This document shows positions 43,531 to 56,737 of a stretch of DNA of 64,000 nt, piece by piece. The position numbers and the translations under genes are program-made. The DNA is from Epiperipatus broadwayi. Lineage: Eukaryota > Onychophora > Udeonychophora > Euonychophora > Peripatidae. The stretch is from positions 994,001 through 1,058,000 of the forward strand of contig JAQFVV010012497.1 in the NCBI GenBank assembly GCA_028023455.1, read 5' to 3'. The notes under the pieces were generated by a model. It was not told the DNA's origin. It worked only from the letters and a program-made list of their open reading frames with translations, and made no database searches. Within the stretch, counting starts at the first letter, position 1. Every line of letters begins with the position of its first letter.

Positions 43531-45289
43531 ACCAGTTATCCATAAAAACACCCTTTTAGGAAGTCATATTATTTATTCAATTTACATGTCCAACCTAACA
43601 AAGGTGTCTTCACAACTGCAGATGAATGTTGATTGATTTTATAATCTTATTATATTTTTAAAATTTATGGAGCATTCAGTCTTTATGTTGCAATGATAAA
43701 ATGTCTATATTCTCTTATAGTAAATTAGATAAATAACAGCTCTATAGTTATTGCTTTTTGATGAAAAACCTTAAACTTCATTAAAAGCAGCAGTAGCATA
43801 TTAGAATCTGTACAGTAACTCAACATTTAAGTTCATCTTTCTAAGTTTAAATTCATTTACATTCTCAAGTTGATATTTCTGTATTCCAAGGGTATTCCTT
43901 CAATACTAGCTGGATAGTGACAATAACTCTATTAAAAGAGAAAACTTAGGCAGTTTAAACTTAACTATATAAGTTTATTGTCTTACAAATAAATTATATA
44001 AATAAAAGAATAAATAATAATTAGAAATTAGTTCATATCAAGTTCATTATAATCCATAGATGTACGAATTAACTTATTCACATGTTGTAGTAATTAAATA
44101 TAGCCTATATATCTGTGTGTTACTGTTAAGTGCTGCAGTTTTTTACATACTTAGATATTGTATATCTTGTATATGCAAATATTCCATGATAATTTATTAT
44201 TCAGCCAACATTCTGATGATTACTACATATCTATTTAATATATCAGCCAACATTTGAGTAGCATTGTAGGTTTTTATATCAGTTTTTCCTGCATAACCTG
44301 AGCTCATTTGCATATATTGTCATTTATTACATTCGAAGATATTCAATTTGTATGTAAATTTTCTAGAGTGAATACTAATCAAGTGTAACAATTAAACATG
44401 TACTATCTGTACATCCATTAGAAAAATTTTAAGTATTTAAATTTTAAATATACATGCATGCACAGACAGTCCACACCTCTGCTCACTTTAGAAATAAGTT
44501 ACAAGTTTGACTACAAATATAAACCTTTAGTCTTTAGATTTTCTATCATCTCACGTACATCTACGTGGTGATACAGGTATTTCTTCGTCATTAGCAGTTG
44601 TCTTTTCTTTTTGATCTGGCCATTTTGTTAATGAAAAATCTTCCATTACTTTTGCTGCTTAATCATCTGATTTAATACTTGTTTCAGTGGGTTCTAATCT
44701 GTATGTCTGTCTATCAGAAGGTGTTTCTTTATTTTGTGTGGCTGGAGATGAATTAGCATACTTCTCTTTTTTATAAAAATTCTTTTTTTTACTAGCTAAT
44801 GATTATTTGACATTATCTGTTTCTGACATTTCATTTTGACAAAATTGTGATTGATGTGTCTTTTTAGGCATTTCTCCACTTTAATTATTCTGATTTGTTT
44901 AGCCAAAACTTTTATTATATCACATTAGAAAGTTATTTTTTCTTAAAATTTATCTAATACAAACTTGCTTTTGACTTTAAAATTTTCAAAATCTAAATTG
45001 TTTTCACCAATTATGTTATTAGCTGGTAATAAGTTGGACTATTATGTGTGAAATTTTTGATGCATTAACAATTCTGTCAGTATCTTCATTGTCAATTAGC
45101 ACTTCATTTATATCCGGTATGCCATTTTATTCAATATCAATTTAAGATGTTGAACTGCTTTTTTAGTAATTAGATTCGGGATGCTAAAGTGGTGTCAAAA
45201 CTTAGTGTATTCCTTTTATCAGCTAAAATTTTTTTAAACATCTGTGAAGCAAGAATAGTTCCATTGCCAGCTACAATGGTTTCTGGATA

Positions 45290-45575
45290 TCTTTGGCTTT
45301 AATGCCTTAATAATACATGCAGCACTGGTATTTGGTTGATGAAACTATTGCAAGTAAAAAAATATAGTTGAATATTGGCCTGTCATTGTCTAAATATAGA
45401 CTCTGCTATGGCAGCATAGTTTTAACAGGTTTCCAATCTTTTTGGAGACAAGTTAGTGGTAGATTGACATTCTAAAGAATTCTTCATCATCTGCTCTGTC
45501 TCCTGGCTCATGTTAAGTCGCTATACATATGACCTTGCTAAGGTTTTCATACATACTATTACTGGTCATCCTTTA
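45290..45575 (-). pseudogene. Ty3/Gypsy integrase fragment
   Basis: Minus strand reads KTLARSYV, then MSQE-EQM, then LECQSTTNLSPKRLE, and in a shifted frame a PW-R-H-DFAGPI-like segment (TMTGQYSTIFFYL). This is the integrase zinc-binding region (L-A-R-x-Y-V-W-W...C-x-x-C-Q) leading into the start of the catalytic core of Ty3/Gypsy elements. Several stops and frameshifts. It is dead and lies in intron 1, antisense to the host gene. Confidence 0.65.
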
Positions 45576-48500
45576 TATTGTAAACTAAATATTTGTTTTC
45601 AATCTTCAGATAGTATGAGCAGATGGTCAGTTATAAGAAATCAACCATTACATGTAGATAAACTTTAACATGCATTCCGAATAGGCCTTGTCACATAATT
45701 TGGTTGGCATTATGGCCATCCATATTTTATCTAACTTTATAAAGTTTTATATACAAGATCATTTCTTATCCAATTTGCTATCTTAGAACTGTTCAATGTT
45801 TTGAAATTCCACTTCTTGATGTTAATATCACTTTTACCAACCCAGACTCCTCCCTGAAATTTGCGACAACATTGTAAATCATCTTTATTCTTTTTTTCTA
45901 TTTGAATTCCAAATGATATAAATTAGTTTCTACCAAGAATAGGACTTTAATGTCTCAACTATATATTGAGGTGATATATATGTGCACTCCACATGTATTG
46001 TTTAAAAATTCGTAAGAATTTATAAACGAAAGCTATTACATTTTTACTAAATGAAAAGTATATATATATAAGTACATGCATGGATAAAATATATTAGACC
46101 TCATTAATTCCAAATTAACTTTACTAATTTAAACAAAGTTTATAAAATATTTTATTATTTACCAATTGTAAATTTATAATTAGATGGATATAAATCGACA
46201 TTATTTTTATACAAATAATTATATTTTAGATAATCAGACTCACTAATTAGGAGCTTAATATTGGATATTGTGTGGTCAAAATATTATTTTTATTCTATTA
46301 TAATCCCTTTTCAGAGCTAATTTTTGTAAAATTTGTCATTGGTCAGTAAGCCATGGATCACTGTGAAATTTAGGACTAATCTATAATCAGTATATGGATA
46401 TATGAAATCGAACTATGATGATTACTGATATTATAGATAAGGTAGCTCGGTGAACTATAAAAAGGATCTCTCAAAAGATTATGCTTTTGTTCCTTGCTTG
46501 AAGAGTAGAGAAGCACACTGTCCTCTCCAATCTGTTCAAGCTGGCTGAGTATAAGCTTAATTTTATCATGAAGTGCTGAGAAAAGCCTGTAAAATAATGT
46601 AAAGCCATCCCATTGATCATTGTGTCAAGTTTATATGTGAACTATATGCCACTTAAGTTTAAATGGTTCTATATCTTGGGGAAGAGACCAGCCATTATTC
46701 TGCAAGATAAATACTGTCATATGCTGCCCATTGAATAAAATAGAAGAGCCAATATCGGAAGTATGCATTAATGAAAACCATTTCTGTCAGCAAGAACGAT
46801 CTAGTAGAAGCTTCGCAGAAGACCCGACATAGCTTTGTTATACTTACTGTTCCACAAAAAGTCTACAGTTACCTGAATTCATAACATAAACTACTGAAGA
46901 TGAAGAGGGTAATTTGTATGAACTTTAATTATATATTATTATGACTTTATTTCACTAACATTAAATATATTGTATGTATATTTAATTTATATTGAAATTT
47001 GTGTATAGATTGTTATGATTTATTTGATGTAGATATATATATTTATATGTTTAGAGATCATAATGACAATGGATTGTCTAATTTGATTAGGTGCACCACA
47101 GTTCAGATGGTGTAACATAAAAAGAAAATATTTATATTGAAACAATTGGCCAATCATTACAAACTCTCGCCATTCACCAAAAAAGCTTCTTTAGTATTAT
47201 TTTAGTTAATTAGTTTAAAAACAAGAGTTAATAATGATCATTTCCACTAGCCTGTAGTAAGATATAAAAATAATATCTTAACCTATAATGTAAATAATGC
47301 TAATTAATGGTCTCTGGATAAAATAAATGACTGCATGACTAGATTGAATGTATTGAGAGAGATTATCATTATATAAAAACATTCAGTTGTAATTAAAATG
47401 CTCTTAAAGGTTTGGGATCGGCAGGCATAGAGAGGATATTTATAGATCATATAAGCCAAGTATTAAATTTCTTTTAAATGATATATTGAGCTTATGTGAT
47501 TTTATTTCAGACCGCTTTATTTATATATATTTTATTGGTCCAGAAACGAGTGTGAAGCAGATGATTTTTCTGCTGTTTGTACTCAGTGACTTAGTTTGAG
47601 CCATATTAATTTGGTAGATGCACATTCCTACTGTATATCATATGTTTTATATATGCTTTGATTGTTCATACAAGTGTAAAGCAGATATTTTCCTGTCACT
47701 TATACTTGGATTATTATTATTATTATTGTTATTTATCAGGTAGATGCTCATTCCTGCCATTGAATTCTTAAGTCTCTGTCACTAATACCAAGTAGATACA
47801 TAATTCCTACCCAGGCATTTAGTGATATTTATTTGAATGCTATTGAAACAGATGTTAAAGATCATCTGATGCATGTATCACTTAGTTCCATTAATCACTT
47901 ATAAACAATTCACTTAGTATAATTCTCTAATTGCTTCAGCCCGAAATGATTTAGATTAATCTCAGCCTTTTAACAGTATATTTTATATAAATGATGTTTA
48001 GCATATCCTATAAATTGTGAATAAAATTAATAAGTCTTGAAATCAGACTGAGATAAGCTAGTTAGTCTATACAGCAAGTCGGTATTTACCCAACGGCAAT
48101 TAAGATGCATAGGATCAAATATTATCCATGCATAATGAGGCAATGAATTTCTAGTTCTATGAATTTTGCATCAAACTAACTAGAACAATCAAATAAAATT
48201 GATACAATAATAGATCATTATGTGACATTATTCTAAATTCAAATCCTGGATAAAAGATCAATAGATGGATGTTTTTTTTATCAATTATTTTATTATTTGA
48301 GTGGTGATTATGTATATACATAAATAAATCGTAATTTCTCATTATTCTAGCATTTGTCTTTTATTGCATTCACTAATGGTAATTAAAATATGATGAGTCT
48401 CTTGCATCTAACTGAGTTTATCAGGATATAAAAAGAAAAAGTTTTTGATTATGTGATGTCAGAATGTTGAGCTACATGCAGATTACCCTTCTGCAATTTT

Positions 48501-48599
48501 CATGTTAGTTGTTCATTTTTGAATGTTATAATACAGTAGTAAAATTTGACTCTGGAATTGATTTTAACATATATAAATATCTTGCCACATAAGTCTATT

Positions 48600-49010
48600 T
48601 TATTCTCATTAATATCTGTGACATCATGACTATTTTATCAAGTACCAACTTCATTTTTTTATCACTAATCTTAGACCTGTCTTTCTGTGACAACAAAGAT
48701 AAAACAGCATCTCTATCCAAATTTCATAGTAGTTCTTTGCTCACATGTAATAACATCCCAAACAATATGACCATTCTCTGTATCCTTAATCTTATATTTT
48801 TTTCTTCTTATCTTGCCTCCCTGTGTTTTAAAGTCCAAATTTGATTTTGGTTTTAGATTCCTATCTTTATTTTGTCAAATGTGACCTAAATGTCCTATTA
48901 AACTAGACTTATATTTTTCTCTTTTAAATTTCTAGTACTTCTTCACATGGACTTTTTCCTCACAGCAGTAACAGATTAAAACATCATTTGAGCCCCTATA
49001 GCTTGGATTA
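48600..49010 (-). pseudogene. Ty3/Gypsy Gag nucleocapsid remnant with zinc knuckles
   Basis: On the minus strand near 48975-48880 a frame reads ICYCCEEKVHVKKY, stop, then KYKSSLIGHLGHI, stop, QNK. Restoring the obvious TGY-to-stop or TGY-to-TAY changes would give two CCHC knuckles as in Gag nucleocapsid. The protease may follow toward 48600 but is not recognisable. It is possible that this belongs to a different insertion than the RT fragment at 50.4-51.0 kb. Confidence 0.5.
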
Positions 49011-49929
49011 TCACTTTGTTTTATTAACAGATATTGGAGTGTTATGCACATATATTGAAGCTTAAAATTCTGAAGTATACATTACTTCCAGTGCAAAATA
49101 TTTTTCTATTGCATATTTGTAAGTAAGATTATCACTTAATAAACATGAAGTTATGATCCATCATTCTGTACAGCAATTGATTATGTTATCTGACTCAGAG
49201 TTAAAATTGCATTCTTTCATGAGTGTTCTTAAGACAATATCATAATCTTGATATCTCTCTTGAAGTGACTGTTTATATTCCTAAATCTTGGGCATACCAC
49301 TTATTTAATTGTTTGTTGAAAATAAGCATTCAACTTATCTTTTAAACTACTTATAACCATTTGGAACAAGTATCAATAACAATCAGGAATTATTTCTCTT
49401 CCTAAGAATATACATGGGTTACATAGAATATTTCCAAGGTATCTTCTAGTTTAGGCCATGATAATATTAATGAAGTCATGTCTCTAAATCAAAATCTATA
49501 ATAGGTTACTAATCATAAGATTAGACCAATATTTTCATTCAATCTGATTGCTTGATGAGTTCATAACTTTAGTAAAATGCAATTTTATTTATGGATTGCT
49601 CTTGCCTGTTTGACCAGAAGCTTTTATGTCAGTTTGTAAGCCATTTGAAACATCCATTTTCTTAATAACTGGTACTGTCTTTTTGAGTACAATTAGATAT
49701 GGCTTTGTTATTAATGTGATCAAAGTACTCTAGATCTGACAATTAGCTAAGAGCAACTACGAGGGAGATTTTTTTTTTTTACAAATTACATTTTGAAATT
49801 AAAAAGATAAGTTAGATGTTGTGGAAGGAACTAAATGAGCAGCAAAAGTTGATTGTGATTTTTCTTGTAATATTAACGATCTCCCATATACAACAAGTTG
49901 GAAATTTTTTGATGCCATCAATTAATTAT

Positions 49930-50240
49930 TAGAAAAAATTACAGCTTCACACTGCTTTTGACTAGATCAGATCAGCCATATTCATAGAACTAGTATAAGT
50001 TTATACAAATAGAATTTATACATTAATTTTACATGATAATGCAATGCACAAGTCTTTCTTGTTTATTGCATTGATGTTATTTGCAATAAACAAGAAAGTC
50101 TCATGCATTGCATTATCATGTAAACAGTATATTTAAATTATTTAATGTATAAATTTTATTTATATAAATTTATATTAGTTCTATGAAAATGACTGACCTG
50201 GTTGAAAGTAGTGCTAAGCTGTAAATTTTTCTAAAAAAAA
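49930..50240. repeat. 310-bp palindrome (MITE-like) in Gypsy debris
   Basis: Arms of about 150 bp: agaaaaaattacagcttcac at about 49931 matches the complement of gctgtaaatttttct ending about 50232; acatgataatgcaatgca and its complement flank the centre near 50065. No ORF. The family is unknown. Confidence 0.75.
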
Positions 50241-50369
50241 TATTTTTAATAATTATAATCTTTCCCGAATAATGTATCTTCACTATTTAGTTTATATTCA
50301 AATTAATAAAAGAAGTAATCTAATTGATTTATAAATTCAGTATTTTTTTACTGAAAATAAATTTTTTCA

Positions 50370-50960
50370 GCTTTGTTTACAATCTGAGTTGCAAAAGCAA
50401 TAGATGCCCGGTTCCACTTTTATTTCTGTGGACTAACATTGCACCTATACACACTAAAGATGTATCACATCAAAGGACAAATTCTTTCATAGAATCATAA
50501 TAGAGTAGCATATTATCTTATGAACCAAACTTTTTTTAATTTCATTGAAAGATTATTTTTGGCTGGTGCTCATTTAATAGCCAAAATAAAAATTTTGCTG
50601 CTTCAGTTTTATTATAAAACTCACAGTAATTAATGAACCCAAAGAAAATTTGGAGCTTTTTTTTTTTGTTGTTGTTGTTATTAGAAATTTGAACCCTAAG
50701 GATTGCTTTAACTTTATTCTAGATAGAATAAATTCCCTTTTCATTTACTTTAAATTTCAGAAATTTTAATTCTTTATTTTGAAATATACCTTAGTCAAGA
50801 CTTGTTTTTATGCTTATTTTTTAAACATGTTTAATATTTTTGTAGTAGTCTTCAATAATAAAAAAAAAATCAAAATAAGGTATAACCCCTGTTATCCAGA
50901 ATCTGCTAGCAGGTAGCTGGAGTCATGGAGATATTGAAAAATAGTCTATTAACCTTATGT
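50370..50960 (-). pseudogene. Ty3/Gypsy reverse transcriptase C-terminus and RNase H start
   Basis: Minus strand reads LKFLKFKVNEKGIYS, KVKAIL, then FGFINYCEFYNK, the RT thumb block (FLG-x-x-N-Y-Y-x-x-F). A shifted frame follows with LLYYDSMKEFVL, stop, CDTSLVCIGAMLVHRNKSG, the start of RNase H (CDAS...GAVL-x-HR). Order and spacing fit Ty3/Gypsy. A tandem (GTT)n tract and stops show decay. On this strand it lies 5' of the Gag remnant, so at least two insertions or a rearrangement are involved. Confidence 0.7.
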
Positions 50961-51529
50961 AGGCTTTATTTTTTAAATAATAAAAGTAAACTTAGAAAGA
51001 AAATATTGCCTTCCCCCTGTTATTTATCTACTATGTGACTCTCATTGTCTTCAAATCAAAAGTTTATTTATGTATTACATAGTTATCCCTCATTCAATTT
51101 GTTTGTTTGTGTATATATTATATGTGTTTTTACTTATGTCTATATAATAAATTTTGTATATGTATGTTGATATATTTACAAAGTGAAGAAAGAATAATTA
51201 CACACTTTGTAAAGTATATCAACATAAAGAAAAATATTTTTTTATTATAACTAATGAAAGACAAAATATTGTTAAATAAAATAAAACAATTGAATGGTTT
51301 ATTGTGGGGAAGTTCATAAGAAATTTGATTAGAAGATATCATGGAGCAAAACCGTGACTCTTGGATTTTGTAAACTCCTGAATCTGCCACTTTACAATTT
51401 CATTGAATAATGAGGGCCAATATTCAGTAATATGATTTCTTAAAGCTAAATAGTAATACTCAAATACTCATATTTTATATACTATTTATATATAAATTTT
51501 TCCTACAATACAGGCTTTTTCATACTTGC

Positions 51530-51610
51530 ACTCCAATATGTAATATATAGGAGGTTTGAACTCAGTATGACCCTCAATACTATCCATGCTATCTCATACT
51601 GCTGACACTC
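51530..51610 (-). repeat. tRNA-headed SINE relic
   Basis: Minus strand ATACTGAGTTCAAACCTCC contains a B-box-like GAGTTCAAACC, and upstream CAGTATGAGATAGCATGGATA resembles the palindrome arm at 52.2-52.3 kb. It is an old copy of the same SINE-like family. Confidence 0.45.
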
Positions 51611-51927
51611 TTGATCACTTACATGTCGAAAAGATAAACAATCATCAATATATGTATTTCATGCTAAACCATCTTTTTTTTTTTTTTAAATCAATAAAAA
51701 TTACTTAAAACTTATTCTTAATCCTTTAATAACTTGAATTTATTACATTAACTGTTTTTTCTTCCAAAGGTAAAATTTTTTTTTCAATTTCTGTTTTTTC
51801 AATCCTCTGGCTTTATCTTTTATTTGTATTGTTTTCATTATGAAACGATATTACTTTGCATATAACATTTTAATATTTATCTATGAAACATAATTTGCAT
51901 ATAATATGTTAATATTTATCTTTATAG

Positions 51928-52081
51928 ATGTTTTACAAAATGGGGGGAATGCTGCAGATGCTGCTGTTGCTATGGCAGCAGCAATATCTGTATTGGAACC
52001 TTGGGCTGCTGGACCAGGAGGAGACTGCTTTTGTCTTTTCTATAAGAAATCAGAGAATCGAGTATTAGCCATTAATGGTAG
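51928..52081 (+). CDS. YwrD-type gamma-glutamyltranspeptidase, coding exon 2
   Basis: Acceptor atctttatag ends at 51927; donor GTGAGT starts at 52082. It completes Asp and reads VLQNGGNAADAAVAMAAAIS, then VLEPWAAGPGGDCFC and LFYKKSENRVLAING, ending with AG of a Ser codon. GGNAADAAVA and G-x-GGD-x-F are the most conserved blocks of the large subunit of gamma-glutamyltranspeptidases. An alternative donor at 52078 would shift the frame; the GTGAGT donor restores NGSGRSAK with exon 3, the family's expected N-G-S-G-R block, which decides the boundary. Confidence 0.92.
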
Positions 52082-52154
52082 GTGAGTCATTATTTATATT
52101 AAATATTAATTTACAATATATCTTTTGATACCTTGTACAGGCTTAAACCTGCAT

Positions 52155-52345
52155 TTATATATGTAATATATTCGAGGTTCAAACTCAGACTTTCACACGA
52201 CCCACCACTACTCTCAGTGCCATCTCATATTGCTGACCCACCTTTATATTTATATTTTCAACATGTGTGTGATCAGGTGGGTCAGCAATATGAGATGGCA
52301 CTGAGAGTGGTGGGTCGTGTGAAAGTCTGAGTTCGAACCCTGAAT
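52155..52345. repeat. near-perfect palindrome of two SINE-like copies
   Basis: The left arm (ggttcaaactcagactttca at about 52172) and right arm (tgaaagtctgagttcgaacc at about 52319) are inverted copies of about 75 bp around a 45-bp spacer. Each includes a B-box-like GAGTTCGAACC. In pre-mRNA it would form a long hairpin starting about 75 nt after the exon 2 donor. Confidence 0.85.
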
Positions 52346-52394
52346 ATATCTTGAATAATTTTGAATTTACTGAATTGCTATTATTCTGCCCTAT

Positions 52395-52525
52395 ACAGTT
52401 TATGCAGTGGTAGAATATTAGACTCTGGACAGTAAGGTCCTCAGATTGATTCCAATTCTGCACTTCCAGTGGTCAAACTTCTTATAAACTCCCAGCAATA
52501 AAATTATTTATTTATTTATCATTAT
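52395..52525 (+). repeat. tRNA-derived SINE relic with (TTTA)n tail
   Basis: TATGCAGTGGTAGAATATT resembles an A-box region, CAGATTGATTCCAATTC a decayed B-box, and TTTATTTATTTA follows. The body cttccagtggtcaaacttct...cccagcaataaa recurs in diverged form at 61335-61450. Confidence 0.55.
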
Positions 52526-53832
52526 TCATACAAAAGTAACCTTTTATGTTTTTTTGTTTTTTTTTAAAAGAAGTTGAAATTTTTTTGTAGAACAATTTTC
52601 AACTTTTCTTTTAGACTAGTAGCATTTCATTGGTTGCTTTTAGAACAGTAGGGTTTATATATAAATTCTGATAATTTTAACAGAAGCACTAAGAATGTAT
52701 AATAATAATTACGGAGAAGTTACTTCTGAATGCACATACCATAATAATAGTTCACAAATCAGACTTGCTAGAATTATTTTAGCAACCTGTAATGAATACT
52801 AATTGCTATGTATTGAGTTAACTAGCACAATAAAAAAATGAAGACCAGAGTATATTTGGTTATCTTATTTAATAATAATAATAATAAGCATTAATTTATG
52901 CAACTGGAATTGATAGTATTTTTATATATTCATACATATGGCGATTGAGTTACACATAATTATAATACATTATACTACAGATAAACTATTAGTATAGTAA
53001 TCATTAGTTACAATTTGAGCCAAAAGGTGTACAGAAATTGTAATATAGACTGGGGCAGACTCTTTCATACCTAAATCCTCTTTCTTCACTTAAGTGGGGA
53101 TTTTACTGGGTTTAAGTCCACTCAACTTTTGGATGCATGTTTACACCAATATAGAAGTCACAAAATAATTAGTAACAGATATTTATAGAACACACCACAG
53201 TCTTTAGAGAAAAGTTCTAGTCTTTTTTTAGTGGTTAGTTCATTAATTGCCTGCTCAATCCGTTTCTAATTCTATGTTTACTTGTCTTCTTAACATATTA
53301 AAACTTCCTGTTTCAACTACACACACACAACACTAATAATTTTTATTAATTATTTATTAAACTAGAGAGTATCTATTTAATGATATTCATTATGTTGTCA
53401 AGAATGTGTTTTTTTTATATAAATTAGCATTGTTTCAACAAAGAGAGCAGCATTCTTTGCAATTTCTAACTTTGTGAATTATGATACATGCAATAATCTT
53501 CTCTGTAAATTTTTTTTATATGAGTATTATGTAAAACATTTGCTAAAAATGCATTTTATGATTCCGAAAATTCTTTTGGTAGATAATTTTTTGATGAGAG
53601 CATATTTGATTATCATTAGATATTGCAATATTGGAAGAAATTTTATAATACTGAAATTTGGATTATGATTTGCCCGATTTTAAAATTGTAGAATTACAAG
53701 ATTAAAAAGTGCTTTTAATGTGAGGAAATGAAAAACATTACATATTTGTGAATAATTTTATGACACAAACAGAAATAAAAGCATCGCATGCAATTATGGA
53801 AATTGGCCCCCTATCTAAATCAACCAGTATAT

Positions 53833-53852
53833 GTACACACACACACACACAC
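53833..53852. repeat. (CA)n microsatellite
   Basis: Perfect run of about ten CA units. Confidence 0.95.
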
Positions 53853-54498
53853 CCATATATAGCTGTATAATGTAACTTGCACATCTTTTTTTTTTTAACT
53901 ATTCCAGTTTATTATTTAGAAATATTAGTAATTTTATTATATATACTATAGATTTTCTTCTCTTTTTTTGGTAATAAGGGTATTAATTTATTATTAATGT
54001 TTAATAACAACAACAAAAAACTTTTAATACTATATATATATTTCTTTTACCTGTATCTAATAACGAAGATTTAATGTTTGTTTTTTTAATCACTGATATT
54101 CCATATTAAAATTTAAATGTGAGACTATTAGTTCTTTTGTGGATTTTTTAAAAAAAGTTTCACCTTTATCAACCTACAAAAATAATCCACAAGGTAAGCA
54201 ATTAGCAAATTACTTTAGTTTGAATTTTGAATTATTTCCAAAAACATGCTAGTCAAAATTAATTGGGTACCAAAATTATTTTAAAACACAAAGAACCAAA
54301 GATCTAACTTTTCAAATTAGATTATACAAAGCAATATTAAGCAATATGTTTGTAGTTTGTATGAATATTTTAAGAACAAACAAAAAAATATAAATAGAAA
54401 AAGATATTAAATAGTCGGAGTAAATAATTATTATTTATAATTATGAATCTCTGTTTGAACAAGTTATTGCATCATTTAACTTTTTACATTTCAAAAAA

Positions 54499-54604
54499 TT
54501 TTTATTAGTCAAGCGTTGGTGGCCCCGAGCTATCAGCTCAGCCGCCTTACAAGCAGTTGTCGCGGGTTCGATGCTTTGATACAGGGAAAAAAAAGTTTTT
54601 ATTA
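54499..54604 (+). mobile_element. tRNA-derived SINE with A tail, second copy
   Basis: tttttatta flanks at 54499-54507 and 54596-54604 (9 bp). The body has gcgggttcgatgc (B-box-like) and a GC-rich head (ggtggccccgagc), ends in an A run, and resembles the SINE at 36558-36664 in its 3' half (aagcag/aagtag, ggttcg, atgctttgatacagg vs atgctatgacacatgg). Confidence 0.7.
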
Positions 54605-55724
54605 AATATATTAATTGCGAATATATAAACTAAGAATATACAAATCAATATATTTTTTATGTGAGTGTATATAGATATACTACTATATAAATCAACAATT
54701 GCAATATTTAATATAAAGAGAAATACAGTGTTTCTAATTAAAAAAATTATGAAAGATACATTGTAGACCAAGGTTTATTTTAAACAGTGAATCATCATCC
54801 AGATGAGATGTGTCTATGAAATCAAGATGGTTTAGAATAATCCGAAACATTTATTTTTAAAGTGTGATTTAATTTTATTAGCTAAAGTTTATATTATATT
54901 TAATTACATTCATATTTATCTTCTGAAATTAATGTGGGAAAATAGCTTTTAATATAGCACTATTTACATATTTTGGTAATTACGTATGTGCAATTAATAT
55001 GTAGTCTAATACAGAAATGATATTGATATTATAAAATTAAGTGTTGCTTTGAAAAGAAATATTACAATTATGCTAAACATATAAAATCAGTAATTTCTCT
55101 AATCAGTAGATTGCACTTGATCTGTGATCACTGATAATTCTGTGTTTAAAGATAAAATCTGAGTCCTGATTTAAATTTATATTAGATATTATTATGGTTA
55201 ATTTATTTTTAAATTACTATCACATTATTTCTGTATCTTATTCATATTTATAAATGTCAGAAATAGCTTTCCATTCTAGTGCCATTTACTGTAAGCTTGA
55301 AAAAACACTGATTATTAAAATGTATATTTACTGAACTGGATTGACATTTACAAAATTATTCAGATAGATTGATTTAGGTTTAAAATCTTAGTCTGATTTG
55401 AAATTTCAGAATTTTAGCTTGGTAAATGGAATTAAAGATGGTTACTGGATGCACAATTGCATGCTTCCAATTTTGAACACGGAGCTTTAAAATAAAAATC
55501 AGAAACCAGGTTAAGGATGGGAAATTTAAGTGCTTCTAATGATCACTACTTAAGCTTACATTAGATAGCAATAGAATGGAGAACTACTCTTATCACATGT
55601 TTAATCTGGGAAATTAATTTATTGTTTTTGTATATATGTATTAAAATGAAGATTCTCACAGGCTACAGGTATAAATGAAATGTTATCCATGTATATATGT
55701 GAATAATTTGTTGTAGTAAAAATA

Positions 55725-56110
55725 TATAGAAACCTTTTACCAGATCATACTGGTCTTTAGCTAATAAATATTATGAAAATGGTCATAGATGCCCTGTAAA
55801 CATTGACATATAGTAATAATGAATATTCTATTAATAGAAAACAGATAGAAATAATAAATACCAGAAATTATTTATATTAATGAGTTTTTAAAAAATTCTT
55901 CCAAATAAAATGTAATTTGCATGTATCATTGTGTTTCTGATACAATATGTTCTTTTAAGGATCTCAATGGCTTCTCTGACCTGACATTGTGGAGAATGTC
56001 ACATCTGAATAGTATTCTTGTGTTAGAAAAATCAATAACTGCATTAACATGTTAATCTTTTTTAGTACTGACATACCAATTGCTCATAACTACATAAGCT
56101 ATACAATTGC
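55725..56110 (-). pseudogene. PLE3 inverted copy of endonuclease tail and 3' UTR
   Basis: Complement of the right half: minus strand shows ttgatttttctaacacaaga, gatgtgacattctccacaat, gagaagccattgagatcctt, matching 56457-56545. Frameshifts and an internal deletion have destroyed the coding frame. Confidence 0.65.
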
Positions 56111-56284
56111 TGCATGAAATTTCATAAACTCCATGGGCTTTTAAGAGGGATTGAGTCTTTAGGCTTGGATAGAATATTATTAAATTTTTTGATAAGTACT
56201 ATATTGGATGCATTCTAAATCATTAAAATATAAAGACAGCATAAACTACCATCAAAATATTAATAACATTCTATTCAAGCCTAA

Positions 56285-56618
56285 AGATTCAAACACTCTT
56301 AAAGCCTATGAAATTTCATGTAGCATTTGTAAAGCTTCTTAGGTAGCCATGAACCATTGTCATATCAGTATTAGAAGAGATGAACATGTTAATGCAGTTA
56401 AGAATCACTCATCATTATCAGCACTATCTCTCCATACTGCAGATACTTGTCATAGTATTGATTTTTCTAACATGAGATTACTATCCAGATGTGATGCTGT
56501 CCAACAGTGTCAAATCAGAGAAGCTATTAAGATCCTTAAAAGGCCAGATTGCATCAATAAACATGATGGCACATGCAAATTCCCTTCTATTTGGGAGAAT
56601 TCTTTAAAAACTCATTAA
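56285..56618 (+). pseudogene. PLE3 GIY-YIG endonuclease, C-terminal part
   Basis: AYEISCSICKAS, stop, VAMN matches a C-x-x-C...Y-V-G-M-T GIY-YIG core with one stop at the position of the conserved Tyr. From the ATG at 56349 the frame is open for 89 codons: ISIRRDEHVN, KNHSSLSALSLHTADTCHSI, DFSNMRLLSRCD, QIREAIKILKRPDCINKHDG, IWENSLK. The S-A-L-x-x-H...C/G-H-x-x-D-F and R-E-A-I-x-I blocks are typical of PLE endonuclease tails. Mostly intact but not functional because of the stop and missing RT. Confidence 0.7.
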
Positions 56619-56737
56619 TCTAAATAATTTCTGGTATTTATTATTTTTATCTATTTCCTATTAATAGAATTTTCATTATTATTATTATACATCAATGTTT
56701 ACAGTGCCTTTACAACTATTTTCATAATATTTATTAC

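Larger units (their letters stand above)
42651..51927 (+). other. intron 1 of the GGT gene (9.3 kb)
   Basis: GT...AG intron with phase 1. It holds a short family-1 fragment (43.4 kb), scattered Ty3/Gypsy debris on the minus strand (45-51 kb), a palindrome at 49.9-50.2 kb and microsatellites (for example (ATT)n near 47713). Other stretches (43531-45290, 45570-48600) have no recognised content beyond occasional higher-complexity patches such as 46440-46880. Confidence 0.75.

Noticed and set aside
52133-52463. 65- and 92-codon frames on both strands with near-identical peptides
   Set aside because: They arise from reading the SINE palindrome on either strand and do not represent genes.
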